NCBI GenBank assembly: GCA_963786445.1
Contig: CAWAZU010000036.1
Location: forward strand, 124,001 to 188,000
Source of the DNA: JAFKFJ01 sp963786445
Lineage (GTDB): Bacteria > Pseudomonadota > Alphaproteobacteria > Acetobacterales > Acetobacteraceae
Direction: 5' to 3'
DNA: 64,000 nucleotides
Shown: in pieces, positions 40,027 through 48,809 of the stretch
How the letters are laid out: every line of letters begins with the position of its first letter
Numbering within the stretch: position 1 is the first letter of the stretch
The notes under the pieces: model-generated
What the model was told of the DNA's origin: nothing
The model's input: the letters and a program-made list of their open reading frames with translations, nothing else
Databases searched by the model: none
Position numbers and translations under genes: made by a program

Positions 40027-40881
40027 ATGACCGACGAAGAACGCGACCTCATCACCCGCTTCATCGAGCGGGTCGCGGGCGCCCAGACCCAGGGCCAGCC
40101 GCTCCCGCCCATCGACCCGGACGCGGACAAGCTGATCGCCGACCTGTTCACCCGCCACCCGGAGGCGCGCTACCGCATCACCCAGATGGCGGTGGTGCAG
40201 GAACACGCGCTGGCGGAAGCGCAGAACCGCATCAACCGCCTGCAATGGGAGCTGACCCAGCTGCACCAGGCGCAGGCCGCGCCGCCGCCCGGAGCCTCGC
40301 CCTGGAGCGCGCCGGGCGCGGCCCCGCCGCAGTCGCGCGGCTTCCTCTCCGGCCTGTTCGGCGGCGGCACGGCGCGCCCGGCGGCGCCACCCCAATACGC
40401 CCCGCCGCCGCCGCAATATCCGCCGGGCTACAGCCAGGGGATGTTCCCGCCTCAGGGCACCGGCTTCCTCGGCTCGGCGCTGCGCACCGCGGCAGGGGTC
40501 GCCGGCGGCGTGGTGGCGGCCGACGCGCTGATGAGCCTGTTCTCCGGCTCGCACATGGGCGGCGGCTTCGGCGGCGGCGGTTTCGGCGGCGGCATGCCGG
40601 GTCCGGCCAGCGCGGCCGGGTTCGTCAACCCGTGGGGCGGCGGCCAGTCCGATCCGGGCGACTACGGCGGCGCGCCGAAGGAGCCGATGGGCGACGACAA
40701 GTTCGCCGGCCCGGCGCAGATCGACCAGGCCGACTGGACCCAGGCCCCCGACCAGGGCAGCGGCTGGCAGGACGCCGCGGCCGATCCCGGCCAGCAGGAC
40801 CAGGGCGGCACCGACCAGGGCGGCTGGGATCAGGCGAGCGACGATTCCGGCGGCGGCTGGGACGACTCCCAGAACAGCTGA
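40027..40881 (+). CDS. DUF2076 domain-containing protein
   Basis: A 284-residue protein. The N-terminal part MTDEERDLITRFIERV to ALAEAQNRINRLQWEL is the DUF2076 helical region. Next come a Pro/Ala/Gln linker, FLSGLFGGG, a glycine-rich hydrophobic core (GFLGSALRTAAGVAGGVVAA, then GGGFGGGGFGGG) and an acidic Asp/Gln/Gly-rich tail. Function is unknown; members look like periplasmic or membrane-associated ligand-binding proteins. The last 52 bases overlap the 3' end of ygfZ tail to tail. Confidence 0.8.
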   Translation: MTDEERDLITRFIERVAGAQTQGQPLPPIDPDADKLIADLFTRHPEARYRITQMAVVQEHALAEAQNRINRLQWELTQLHQAQAAPPPGASPWSAPGAAPPQSRGFLSGLFGGGTARPAAPPQYAPPPPQYPPGYSQGMFPPQGTGFLGSALRTAAGVAGGVVAADALMSLFSGSHMGGGFGGGGFGGGMPGPASAAGFVNPWGGGQSDPGDYGGAPKEPMGDDKFAGPAQIDQADWTQAPDQGSGWQDAAADPGQQDQGGTDQGGWDQASDDSGGGWDDSQNS

Positions 40882-41696
40882 GCCAGCCACGCCGGCGGGC
40901 GCGGCGTGAGGCGGGCGGCGCCGCAGGCCAGCGCCGGCTCGCCCAGCGCCTGCAGCCGCAGCAGCGCCATGCCCATCCCGCCGGCCACCGAGCGCAGCAC
41001 CCCCGCCTCGGCGCCGTCGCGCGTGATCGGCGTGCCGGGCGCGGGCGGCGTGCCCTCGATCGCCACCGGCACCAGCCGGCGCTTCACCAGGCCGCGATAC
41101 CGCGTCCGCGCGGTCAGCTCCTGGCCCATGTAGCAGCCCTTCGACCAGGAGACGCCGTGCAGTTCGTCGAAGCCGGCCTCCAGCAGCACGCTCTTCTCCG
41201 CCTCCAGGTCGCGCGAGCCGTCCGGCAGGCCGAGCGCGATGCGGTGCGCGTCCCACGCGGCGGCATCGGCGTCCACTGGCAGCGGACGGTCGGCGAGGAG
41301 GCGCCAGCCCGCCTGCGGCAGCCGCGGGTCGGGCGCCGCGACCACACCCTCGGGCACGTCCGGCGTGCCGTCCCAGGCCGCATGCACGTGCAGCGCGCCG
41401 GACAGATCGTGCAGCTCGGCGCGGGCGCGCAGCCGGTAGCGCGTCAGCCGCTGCACCAGCAGCGGCGCCTGCGCCCGCTCGCAATCCAGCAGCAGCCGCT
41501 CGCCGTCGGACAAGATGAAAAAATCGGCGAGCCACTTGCCCTGCGCGGTCAGCAGTGCCGCCCACACCGCGCGGCCCGGCGCCGCCTCGGCCACGTCGTT
41601 GGAGACGAGGCCCTGCAAAAAACTCACGCGATCGTCACCGGCCACCGCGACCACGCCGCGGTCCGGCAGCAGCGCCATTCTGGTCATGCGAGCCAA
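40830..41696 (-). CDS. ygfZ: Folate-binding protein YgfZ (iron-sulfur cluster repair/assembly)
   Basis: A 288-residue GcvT-like folate-dependent protein involved in Fe-S cluster maintenance. The diagnostic motif KGCYMGQELTARTRYRG with the conserved cysteine is present near residue 190, preceded by FLQGLVSNDV near the N-terminus. Three in-frame ATGs lie close together (41696, 41687, 41678); the first or third may be used. It is divergent from the asparagine synthetase-like gene and its 3' end overlaps DUF2076. Confidence 0.92.
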   Translation of the reverse strand: MARMTRMALLPDRGVVAVAGDDRVSFLQGLVSNDVAEAAPGRAVWAALLTAQGKWLADFFILSDGERLLLDCERAQAPLLVQRLTRYRLRARAELHDLSGALHVHAAWDGTPDVPEGVVAAPDPRLPQAGWRLLADRPLPVDADAAAWDAHRIALGLPDGSRDLEAEKSVLLEAGFDELHGVSWSKGCYMGQELTARTRYRGLVKRRLVPVAIEGTPPAPGTPITRDGAEAGVLRSVAGGMGMALLRLQALGEPALACGAARLTPRPPAWLAQLFWESSQPPPESSLA

Positions 41697-41758
41697 GTGG
41701 TCCGCGCGCCGCCCCGCCGCAAGACAAGCGACCGCCGGCGATGCTATGGGCCGTGTCC

Positions 41759-43522
41759 ATGTGCGGAATTGCCGGCCTGATCGCTGCCCCGGACGCCCCC
41801 GCGCCGGAGCCTGCGACCCTCGCGGCGCTGGAGCGGGCGCTGGCGCATCGCGGGCCGGACGGCAGCGGCCATACCGTTGTCGGCCGGGTCGCGCTGGTGC
41901 AGACGCGGCTGGCCATCATCGACCTCGAAGGCGGCGACCAGCCGCTGTTCGCCGGCTCGGCGGCGCTGGTCGGCAACGGCGAGATCTACAACTACCGCGA
42001 GTTGCGCCGCGACATGCCGCAGACCGCGTTCACCACCCAGAGCGACAACGAGGTGCCGCTGCATCTGTGGCTGCGCGACGGCACGCAGTATGCGCAGACG
42101 CTGCGCGGCATGTATGCGCTCGCCATTCACGAGCGCGCCGGCCGCACCGTGACGCTGTCGCGCGACCCGTTCGGCATAAAACCGCTGTATCTCGCGCAGA
42201 CCGCCGCCGGCCTCGCCTTCGCCTCCGAGCCGCAGGCGCTGCTCGCCGCCGGCATCGTGCCGCGCGCGCTGCGCCCGGCGGCGCGCGACGAGCTGTTGCA
42301 GGTGCAGTTCACCAGCGGCGCCGAGACGATTTTCCCCGGCATCCGCCGCGTGCTGCCCGGCGAGACGCTGCTGTGCGGCGAGGGCCGCGTGCTGGAGCAC
42401 CGCCGCCTCGCCGCCCTGCCCGACGGGCCGCCCGAGGACATCGACGAGGCCGCGGCGCTCAAGCGGCTGGATCAGGCGCTGACCGAGAGCGTCGATCTGC
42501 ACCAGCGCAGCGACGTGCCGTACGGCATGTTCCTCTCCGGCGGCATCGACAGCACCGCGCTGCTGACGCTGATGGCGCGGCTGAACGCCACCCCGGTGCT
42601 CGCCTTCACCGCCGGCTTCGCCGCCCCCGGTGCCGCCGACGAGCGCGCGGCGGCGGGGGTTGTCGCGCGGGCGCTCGGCGCGCGGCACGAGACGCTGGAA
42701 GTGACCGAGGCGATGGTGTGGCGGCATCTGCCGGAGATCGTCGCCTGCATGGACGACCCGGCGGCGGACTACGCCATCATCCCCACCTGGTTCCTCGCCC
42801 GCCGCGCGCGCCAGGACGTGAAGGTGGTGCTGTCGGGCGAGGGCGGCGACGAGATGTTCGCCGGCTACGGCCGCTATCGCAGCGCGGCGCGGCCGTGGTG
42901 GCGCGGCGGGCGGGTGATGCGCGCGCGCGGCACTTTTGATCGTCTGGACGTGCTGCGCGCCCGCCCCGCGGCCTGGCGCGACGGCATCGCGGCGGCGGAG
43001 GCGCAGGCGGCGAACGGCGGGCGCACACGGCTGGCCACGGCGCAGGCGACCGACATGGCGGACTGGCTGCCGCACGACCTGCTGCTGAAACTCGACCGCT
43101 GCCTGATGGCGCATGCCGTCGAGGGCCGCACGCCGTTCCTCGACCGCGGCGTCGCCGAGGCGGCGTTCCGCCTGCCGGACGGGCTGAAGGTGCGCGGCGG
43201 GATGGGCAAGTGGCTGCTGCGGCAATGGCTCGCCGCCAACTGCCCGGCGGCGCGGCCGTTCGCGCGCAAGCAGGGCTTTACCGTGCCGATCGGCACCTGG
43301 ATCGCGGGCGTGGGCGACCGGCTGGGCAAGCTCGTTTCGATGCAGCCCGGCGTGGCCGAGATCGCCGAGCCGGCGCGCGTCGCCGCCCTGTTCCGCCACG
43401 CCGCCGGACGGCGGGAGGAGTTCGCGGCGTGGCATCTGCTGTTCTACGCGCTCTGGCACCGCGCCCATATCCAGGGGCTTGCGCCGGCGGGCGACGTGTT
43501 CGAGACGCTGGCAGCGAAGTAG
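41759..43522 (+). CDS. Asparagine synthetase (glutamine-hydrolysing) family protein
   Basis: A 587-residue class II amidotransferase. I chose ATG 41759 because Cys2 (MCGIAGLIA) must be the N-terminal nucleophile; an upstream ATG would bury it. The glutaminase domain has HRGPDGSG, LAIIDLEGGDQPL and NGEIYNYRELR. The synthetase domain has the ATP-binding SGGIDSTALLTLM near 250 and SGEGGDEMFAGYGRYR near 360. The sequence GRTPFLDRGVAEAAFRLPDG and TVPIGTWI close it. Asparagine synthesis is possible, but related enzymes amidate other acids; the setting gives no hint. Confidence 0.88.
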   Translation: MCGIAGLIAAPDAPAPEPATLAALERALAHRGPDGSGHTVVGRVALVQTRLAIIDLEGGDQPLFAGSAALVGNGEIYNYRELRRDMPQTAFTTQSDNEVPLHLWLRDGTQYAQTLRGMYALAIHERAGRTVTLSRDPFGIKPLYLAQTAAGLAFASEPQALLAAGIVPRALRPAARDELLQVQFTSGAETIFPGIRRVLPGETLLCGEGRVLEHRRLAALPDGPPEDIDEAAALKRLDQALTESVDLHQRSDVPYGMFLSGGIDSTALLTLMARLNATPVLAFTAGFAAPGAADERAAAGVVARALGARHETLEVTEAMVWRHLPEIVACMDDPAADYAIIPTWFLARRARQDVKVVLSGEGGDEMFAGYGRYRSAARPWWRGGRVMRARGTFDRLDVLRARPAAWRDGIAAAEAQAANGGRTRLATAQATDMADWLPHDLLLKLDRCLMAHAVEGRTPFLDRGVAEAAFRLPDGLKVRGGMGKWLLRQWLAANCPAARPFARKQGFTVPIGTWIAGVGDRLGKLVSMQPGVAEIAEPARVAALFRHAAGRREEFAAWHLLFYALWHRAHIQGLAPAGDVFETLAAK

Positions 43523-43526
43523 ATTT

Positions 43527-43546
43527 TTGTTCCCTAGTCGGAACAA
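43527..43546. terminator. Inverted repeat between convergent genes
   Basis: TTGTTCC (43527-43533), a six-base loop and GGAACAA (43540-43546) form a perfect 7-base stem five bases past the asparagine synthetase-like stop, in an AT-richer patch preceded by a T run. It sits between two convergent genes and could end transcription, but neither strand shows the usual stem followed by a T-tract. Confidence 0.35.
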
Positions 43547-43572
43547 TCAGGACGTGCGGCCGCGCCTTGTGC

Positions 43573-44116
43573 TCAGGCCGGAATTTTTGCGGGTCGGGCG
43601 CGGCGCATGGCGGGCGGCGCGCGCGGCGCGGTATCCAGCGCCCGGACGGCGGCGGCGGCAGGGGATGCCGGCGCCGGCGCGCGGGCGGGCGGCGGGGCGC
43701 GCAGGCCGGGCGGGGGGCGGACGCCCAGCATCCGGCAGAGCGGGCGCAGGATGCGGCCCATCTGCGGGGCGGCGGCGATCAGCGCCGCCATCTCCGGCTC
43801 GGCCAGCAGGTGCTGCAACTGCGAGGCGCCGGAGGCGGTCTGCGGCACCAGCCGCACCAGCCAGGCGAAGCCCTCGCGGCAGCCGGGGCGGCGGCGGCCG
43901 GGCCGGGCGCGGCGCTGCGGGGCGATGGCGGGGGACGAGCGGCGCGCCGGCCCGGATGCGGGCGGCGAGCCGGGCGAACCGGCCGGCCATGCGGCGCAGC
44001 CGGGACCAGAGCAGGGCCATCAGCGGCACGCCGACCCCGCGCGCGGCGACGGCGCGGCACAGCAGGTCGATGAGGCGGGCGAAACGCTCGGCCGGGACTT
44101 GTGGGGCGGAGGGCAC
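43573..44116 (-). CDS. Hypothetical protein, one apparent +1 frameshift
   Basis: Two minus-strand segments in successive frames read as one protein: PSAPQVPAERFARLIDLLCR with VPLMALLWSRLRRMAGRFARL first, then EGFAWLVRLVPQTASGASQL, then AALIAAAPQMGRILRPLCRM and a Pro/Ala-rich tail to 43573. The extra base lies between 43880 and 43960, in an Arg/Pro-rich linker. About 180 residues after correction, from a GTG near 44116. It resembles Acetobacteraceae hypothetical proteins I have seen, with basic helices and a proline-rich linker. Function unknown. Confidence 0.55.
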
Positions 44117-44221
44117 GAACGGAAGTGGAACACGGGGGCGGCGGGCTGGGCAAGATTTTTTCGGGCGCGGAGGGGAGCCAGGGCTATCGCACCTGGCGTT
44201 TGCCGATATGGGCTGCGTTTT

Positions 44222-44358
44222 CGTCATGGCCGGGCTTGTCCCGGCCATCCACGGAGTTCGACCTGCACAAGCCATGGCTGGCCGCCGCGGCGGTTCGAGC
44301 GGGAAGCGCCGGTGCCGCGGGACCGGCGTGGATGGCCGGGACAAGCCCGGCCATGACG
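44222..44358. repeat. Palindromic repeat element, copy 1
   Basis: The left arm CGTCATGGCCGGGCTTGTCC... (44222-44253) and the right arm (44327-44358) ending AAGCCCGGCCATGACG are near-perfect inverted repeats of about 30 bases around a 73-base non-conserved centre. In translation they give the recurrent WPGLSRPST / AGTSPAMT type strings. A second element with the same right arm lies at 54343-54437. It is a dispersed, REP/MITE-like alphaproteobacterial repeat in an intergenic region. The rest of 44117-44476 holds nothing else recognisable. Confidence 0.85.
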
Positions 44359-44476
44359 AAAAATCGAGTATGCGGCGGCAAATTGTCCAAATGCCGTCGC
44401 CCTGGGAGAAGGCCGGCGGCGGGTTGCACTTGCGGGGAGGACGCGGCACCTTACGCCGTCTTACACAGGGGCGCAC

Positions 44477-44710
44477 GTGGCGACCACCAGCCCGACGACC
44501 ACGCTATCCACCAAGGGACAGGTGATCCTGCCCAAAACCATCCGGGATCGGCTGCACTGGGGCGCCGGAACCCGGCTGGCCGTGGTGGAGACGGAAGCGG
44601 GCGTGCTGCTGCGGCCGTTGAGCGGCGTCTTTGCGCCGACCCGGCCGGAGGATGTTTTTGGCTGCCTCGGCGACAGGGGCGGGCCGAAGTCGGTGGAGCA
44701 GACACCTTAG
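44477..44710 (+). CDS. AbrB/SpoVT-type antitoxin, orphan and probably 3'-truncated
   Basis: A 77-residue protein from a GTG. TTTLSTKGQVILPKTIRDRL, then HWGAGTRLAVVETEAGVLLRP is the swapped-hairpin AbrB DNA-binding domain of VapB/MazE-like antitoxins. The C-terminal PTRPEDVFGCLGDRGGPKSV normally leads on to a helical segment and then an overlapping PIN-toxin gene; here it stops after EQTP and no toxin follows. The break coincides with the left edge of the AAA/subtilase island. Confidence 0.75.
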   Translation: MATTSPTTTLSTKGQVILPKTIRDRLHWGAGTRLAVVETEAGVLLRPLSGVFAPTRPEDVFGCLGDRGGPKSVEQTP

Positions 44711-45084
44711 AACTGCCCGCACTGACATCCGCTCGGCGCCCACGGCGGTCATGCCGTTGAAGCTAGCGCATCCCGAAAGCCGACAGAGCCGAGGCAGGCG
44801 ATGGCTGGGATGATGTTCTTATTATGTTCTATCCAAACGCTCTCGGCTGTGTTATCAATGACATCGTCCCAGTTTATCCACACCCCGTTTTCGGCTGGGC
44901 GAAAATTCGTTTGTCGGAACCGGTTGAGGGTCAATAGGTCGGAGCCCAACCCTGATCCGGTTCGCTTCGGCGCGTTTTCGACCCGGCTCAATTCAATCGC
45001 TCGCTGGCGGGAGACAAAGCGTGGAAAGGATCGTAATGTTGGGAATCGTCAGGCGCGGCTACCGGGGAGAAGGTCACATCTGTC
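44711..45084. other. Left flank of the AAA/subtilase island, no sure gene
   Basis: About 370 bases, visibly less GC-rich than the surroundings. On the minus strand 44749-44991 reads as an 80-residue protein-like stretch (NGVWINWDDVIDNTAESVW) that I do not recognise. It could be a fragment of a gene broken by the insertion. The promoter of the island genes must lie here; none was clear. Confidence 0.35.
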
Positions 45085-46117
45085 ATGGCACGTAGCGATC
45101 TTCTGGTTTCGCTCGTTCGCGCCGGCGCATCCGGTGACCGTGACATGCTGCGCACGACCGCCGAGGCACTGGCAGCTGACGAGCGCGCCAAAAAGCATTA
45201 TATCGTTGCCGACCGTCTCCAGCGGGCTCTTTTCGGCCGTTCCGGTCACACCACCGGCGCTGACCGCAAGCTCGCCGCATCTCAACTCGGCGAATGGCAG
45301 GGAGGCAATCCGGGAGGTCGAGGCGCGTTTGTCGCTCGACGATCTTCTATTGCCCTTACCCGCCCGGGAAAGCGCCCGCCAGTTGCTCGAGGAACATCAG
45401 CGAGCCGACGTCTTGCGTGCCAGTGGATTTGAGCCACGCCATCGCGTGCTTCTGTCGGGGCCTCCAGGCAACGGCAAGACTTCCTTTGCCGAGGCCATCG
45501 CCGAAGGCCTTGGCCTCCCGTTCTTCGTCGTCCGCTACGATGCGCTGATCGGAAGCTATCTTGGCGAGACCAATGCGCGCCTGCGTAAGCTGTTCGATTA
45601 TGTGCGGACCCAACCGAGCATCCTTTTCTTCGATGAGTTCGACGCAATTGGCAAAGAGCGTGGCGACAACCACGAGACGGGAGAGATCAAGCGCGTGGTC
45701 TCCTTCCTTCTCATGCAGCTCGACCAGCTTCCGAGCTATGTGATCGTCGTAGCGGCGACCAACCATGGCGAGCTTCTCGACCGCGCAGTCTGGCGTCGGT
45801 TCCAGATGCGGTTGGCAATGCCCGCTCCGCGTAAAGGCGAAATTTCGGTCTTTTTGGACAGAATTACGTCAAATTGGATCGAAACCCCCAAACTTGCACT
45901 GTCGAAGATTGCCGTCAAACTCGGCAAGGTAAGCTACGCGGAAGCGCTGGATTTCTGCCAAAATGTCCGGCGCCGACAAATATTGGGCCTGGGGGAGGTT
46001 TCTATCGATGCAGCATTGCAAGCGGAACTTGATCTCTGGACAAAACGCGTAACGCCGGAGGTCTTTGATGCCGAGCGATCCGAACAAACCGCTTCTGAGG
46101 CTGAACCCACAAGCTGA
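45085..46117 (+). CDS. AAA+ ATPase of a two-gene ATPase/subtilase module, one apparent +1 frameshift
   Basis: Starts at ATG 45085 (RSDLLVSLVRAGASGDRDML and EALAADERAKKHYIVADRL, a helical N-terminus). An extra T in the TTTT run at 45230-45233 is the simplest correction, joining LQRAL to SAVPVTPPALTAS. The AAA domain has Walker A GPPGNGKTS (about residue 124), LIGSYLGETNARLRKLFDYV, Walker B ILFFDEFDAIG (about 180), sensor-1 VVAATNHGELLDRAV and an arginine finger in WRRF. Corrected length is 343 residues. It resembles single-domain FtsH/Vps4-class ATPases without membrane or protease parts. The protease gene overlaps its 3' end by 50 bases. Confidence 0.82.
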
Positions 46118-48587
46118 GCAACCCCGAGTCGTCGGCGCGCGGCGCAATGTGCCGCGTCCGGCGCCATTTTCCCGCGAGCGTCAGACCGAGCTGATCGGGC
46201 CTAAGTTCAATCGGCTGACCGAGATTCTCGCGCGTGGCGGCGGCGCGCTAGAATTGCGCGCCGACGCGACGGCGTTGGCGCCCGAGCGATTGTTGGTGTT
46301 CGAGGTTCGCGGGGCAATCGGCACCTTCGCGGACGCGGTGCACCGTATTCCTGGCCTCGAGCTGGTCGATGAAGAAGAAATGCAGACGGACGGCGACGAC
46401 AAGCAGCCCGTCGCCTATCTCATGGTCCCCGACCTCACGGCACTGCGCAACATAGAGTCATTATGGCGCCGATGGCGCGCCGGCCAGCTCGTCTGGGGAG
46501 AAACGCCCTGGTCGAACGTATTCGAGCAGCTACGCGATCTGCGGCCGTGGGGACCGGCGGATCGTGTCCAGCCTTATGAAGCCGGACTCTTGGCTGCCGA
46601 GATCGACGAGCGCGACGATGCCGAGCTCGTTAGGCTGGAGATCGAGCTAGTGTTTCGCGACCACGAGGTGACCGCAGCCGAAAATGCGGAGAATGTCATT
46701 GCCGCGGTCGTTGCGCGAGACGGAAGACTGATTGCGCGTGCGCGCATTGCCGATATCGCATATCATGCTTTGCTGGTCGATCTTCCGGTATGGGCGATCC
46801 GCCAAATCATCGAACGTGCACTCGAGGGCATTGCGGGCTTGGAATCCGTCAGGCACATCCGGCCCCAAAGCATTGCGACCACCATCGACGTCGAAGACCC
46901 GCTCGAGCCCGATCGCGGCGTGACCATAATGAGCCAACCCGGCGAGCCCATCCTTGCCTTGCTGGACGGCGTTCCAGTGGCCAACCATCGGCTGCTTGCC
47001 AACCACGTCCGCATCGACGATCCCTTCGACCTCGTGCCGGGCGCGCTGGTGGCGCACCGCACGCACGGCACAGCGATGGCTTCGCTCATCGTCCATGGTG
47101 ATCGCAATCGTTCCGAGGCTCCGCTGCCGCGACAGATTCACGTCGTACCCGTGATGGGCGATGGAGATGCTTTCCCGCGCGATCGTCTTGTGATCGACCT
47201 CGTCTACCTGGCAGTTACCCGTTTGCGCGAAGCAGCTCCAGGCGTCCTCATTGTCAATCTCTCGCTCGGTAATGCGCGCAGACCATTTCACGGCCAACTC
47301 TCTGCTTGGGCCCGCCTCATCGATCGCCTGTCACAGCGGTTCGGTCTGCTCTTCATTGTGAGTGCCGGCAACATGGTCGATCACTTTGGAGTCACCGCGT
47401 TTGCAACCAGCGGAGAGTATGAAGCCTCGGCGGGTGTCGATCGCGCTGCTGCCATGCTCGTCGCGCTCAACAATATCGCCGCCGATCGTCGGCTTTTCTC
47501 ACCGGCCGAGACGGTGAATGGCGTGACCGTGGGCGCCTGCAACGACGACGCTGTTTCGCCGGCCGACCGCGCGCTCGCACGGCTACTTGTCGACCCTTTC
47601 CCGGAGCATCGCACCTCAAACCCATCGAGCGCGCTTGGTCCAGGCTTCGCCAATGCCGTAAAGCCGGACATTCTTATGCCCGGCGCGCGAGAGCATCTTC
47701 GGATCGTACGCACCCACGCGCATATCGATGTCATGCCGACCCGGCCGACCCGCGGCGCCGGTCTCAGGGTAGCCGCACCGCCGGCCAACGGTCGTGAAAA
47801 TTTGGACGGCTACACCAATGGCACCAGCGCCGCTGCCGCGCTTGCCTCGCGGACTTGCCATCGTATCCACGATGCACTGGAAGCTGCATATGGCGATGAT
47901 TTCTTGGCGCTGCCATCCATCAATCGCGCCTCGCTGCTAAAGGCGCTTCTTGTCCATCCCGCACGTTGGCCCGACGAGATCGCCGATCTCATCCGGCGAA
48001 CTGTCGGGCCCGCCGGCCGCGGGCAGGCCAGCCGTCAGAAAGATAACATCCGCCGCTTTCTCGGCTTTGGCTGTGTCGATGCCGACGACGCTGTCGCTTG
48101 CGCCGAGGATCGCGCGACTTTCTTCGCGACCGGCACGCTTCAGCGCGATAGAATCGCCACCATAGCCGTGCCAGTACCCATGGTGATCGGCGGCAAGGCG
48201 CGGCCCCATATGCTCTCCGCGACGCTGGCTTGGTTCACACCAGTGTCTCCAGGGCGGAAGAGCTACCGCGGCTGCAAGCTGCGGATCCTCGACCCCGCGG
48301 GAATCGGAGCGCTGGCCGTGACGGCACATAGTAATCAGCCCGACGGTAATCAAACCAACCGGGGCACCATTTTCACCCGACGCTGGACCGGTGACGCTGC
48401 GCCGGCGGTCGCGCCGAACATGACGATTCCGCTTCATGTTCAGCGCGATCCAGATCAAGCCGCTATAATCGATGATCCAGTGGTTTATGGACTGGCGGTA
48501 ACCCTCGCGATGCCGGGTGAGATCGGCATTTATGAAGAGGTCCGTGCCCGCATCGTTCCGGCCGTTCGCGCCGGCACCGGGCGCTAA
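46068..48587 (+). CDS. S8 subtilisin-like serine protease of the ATPase/subtilase module
   Basis: An 839-residue protein from ATG 46068 with GGAGG upstream. Residues 1-290 are an alpha/beta region of no recognised family. The S8 domain has D300 (LALLDGVPVANH), H333 (HRTHGTAMASLI), oxyanion N435 (IVSAGN) and S587 (YTNGTSAAAALAS), so the catalytic triad is complete. A C-terminal beta-rich region (about 680-839) follows. There is no signal peptide or pro-peptide, so it acts in the cytoplasm, unlike most subtilases. Overlap with the ATPase gene points to a shared complex in which the ATPase may gate or remodel the protease. Confidence 0.88.
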   Translation: MPSDPNKPLLRLNPQAEQPRVVGARRNVPRPAPFSRERQTELIGPKFNRLTEILARGGGALELRADATALAPERLLVFEVRGAIGTFADAVHRIPGLELVDEEEMQTDGDDKQPVAYLMVPDLTALRNIESLWRRWRAGQLVWGETPWSNVFEQLRDLRPWGPADRVQPYEAGLLAAEIDERDDAELVRLEIELVFRDHEVTAAENAENVIAAVVARDGRLIARARIADIAYHALLVDLPVWAIRQIIERALEGIAGLESVRHIRPQSIATTIDVEDPLEPDRGVTIMSQPGEPILALLDGVPVANHRLLANHVRIDDPFDLVPGALVAHRTHGTAMASLIVHGDRNRSEAPLPRQIHVVPVMGDGDAFPRDRLVIDLVYLAVTRLREAAPGVLIVNLSLGNARRPFHGQLSAWARLIDRLSQRFGLLFIVSAGNMVDHFGVTAFATSGEYEASAGVDRAAAMLVALNNIAADRRLFSPAETVNGVTVGACNDDAVSPADRALARLLVDPFPEHRTSNPSSALGPGFANAVKPDILMPGAREHLRIVRTHAHIDVMPTRPTRGAGLRVAAPPANGRENLDGYTNGTSAAAALASRTCHRIHDALEAAYGDDFLALPSINRASLLKALLVHPARWPDEIADLIRRTVGPAGRGQASRQKDNIRRFLGFGCVDADDAVACAEDRATFFATGTLQRDRIATIAVPVPMVIGGKARPHMLSATLAWFTPVSPGRKSYRGCKLRILDPAGIGALAVTAHSNQPDGNQTNRGTIFTRRWTGDAAPAVAPNMTIPLHVQRDPDQAAIIDDPVVYGLAVTLAMPGEIGIYEEVRARIVPAVRAGTGR

Positions 48588-48769
48588 AACGGCGGCTTTC
48601 CCGGTAACCCGTCCAAAAGCGGAATGGCGGGTTTCGGCCAACACCGGACATGGCACCGGCAGCGTGAAGGGTCCGCTATCGGCCGCGGGCTGACGCACTA
48701 TTCGAGAGAATGCCGGGCGCAAGGTGCGGCACCGTTCAGCCGTGATAGACTTGGCCTGACCCTGACGTC

Positions 48770-48790
48770 CTCCGCCCCCGCGGGGCGGAG
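48770..48790 (+). promoter_or_regulatory. Hairpin just upstream of the dihydroorotase ribosome binding site
   Basis: CTCCGCCCC (48770-48778), triloop CGC and GGGGCGGAG (48782-48790) form a perfect 9-base stem directly before the AGGGAAGAAGGAG site of the following gene. It could mark the end of an upstream transcript or modulate translation of the dihydroorotase. No T-tract follows. The rest of 48588-48809 shows nothing recognisable. Confidence 0.45.
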
Positions 48791-48809
48791 AGGGAAGAAG
48801 GAGCGCCGC

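Noticed and set aside
44222..44358. CRISPR-like array
   Set aside because: Only two inverted arms around a single centre; no direct repeats with regular spacers and no cas genes.
44101..44476. Protein-coding gene containing the WPGLSRPST/AGTSPAMT strings
   Set aside because: These strings are translations of a dispersed palindromic repeat, not of a conserved gene.
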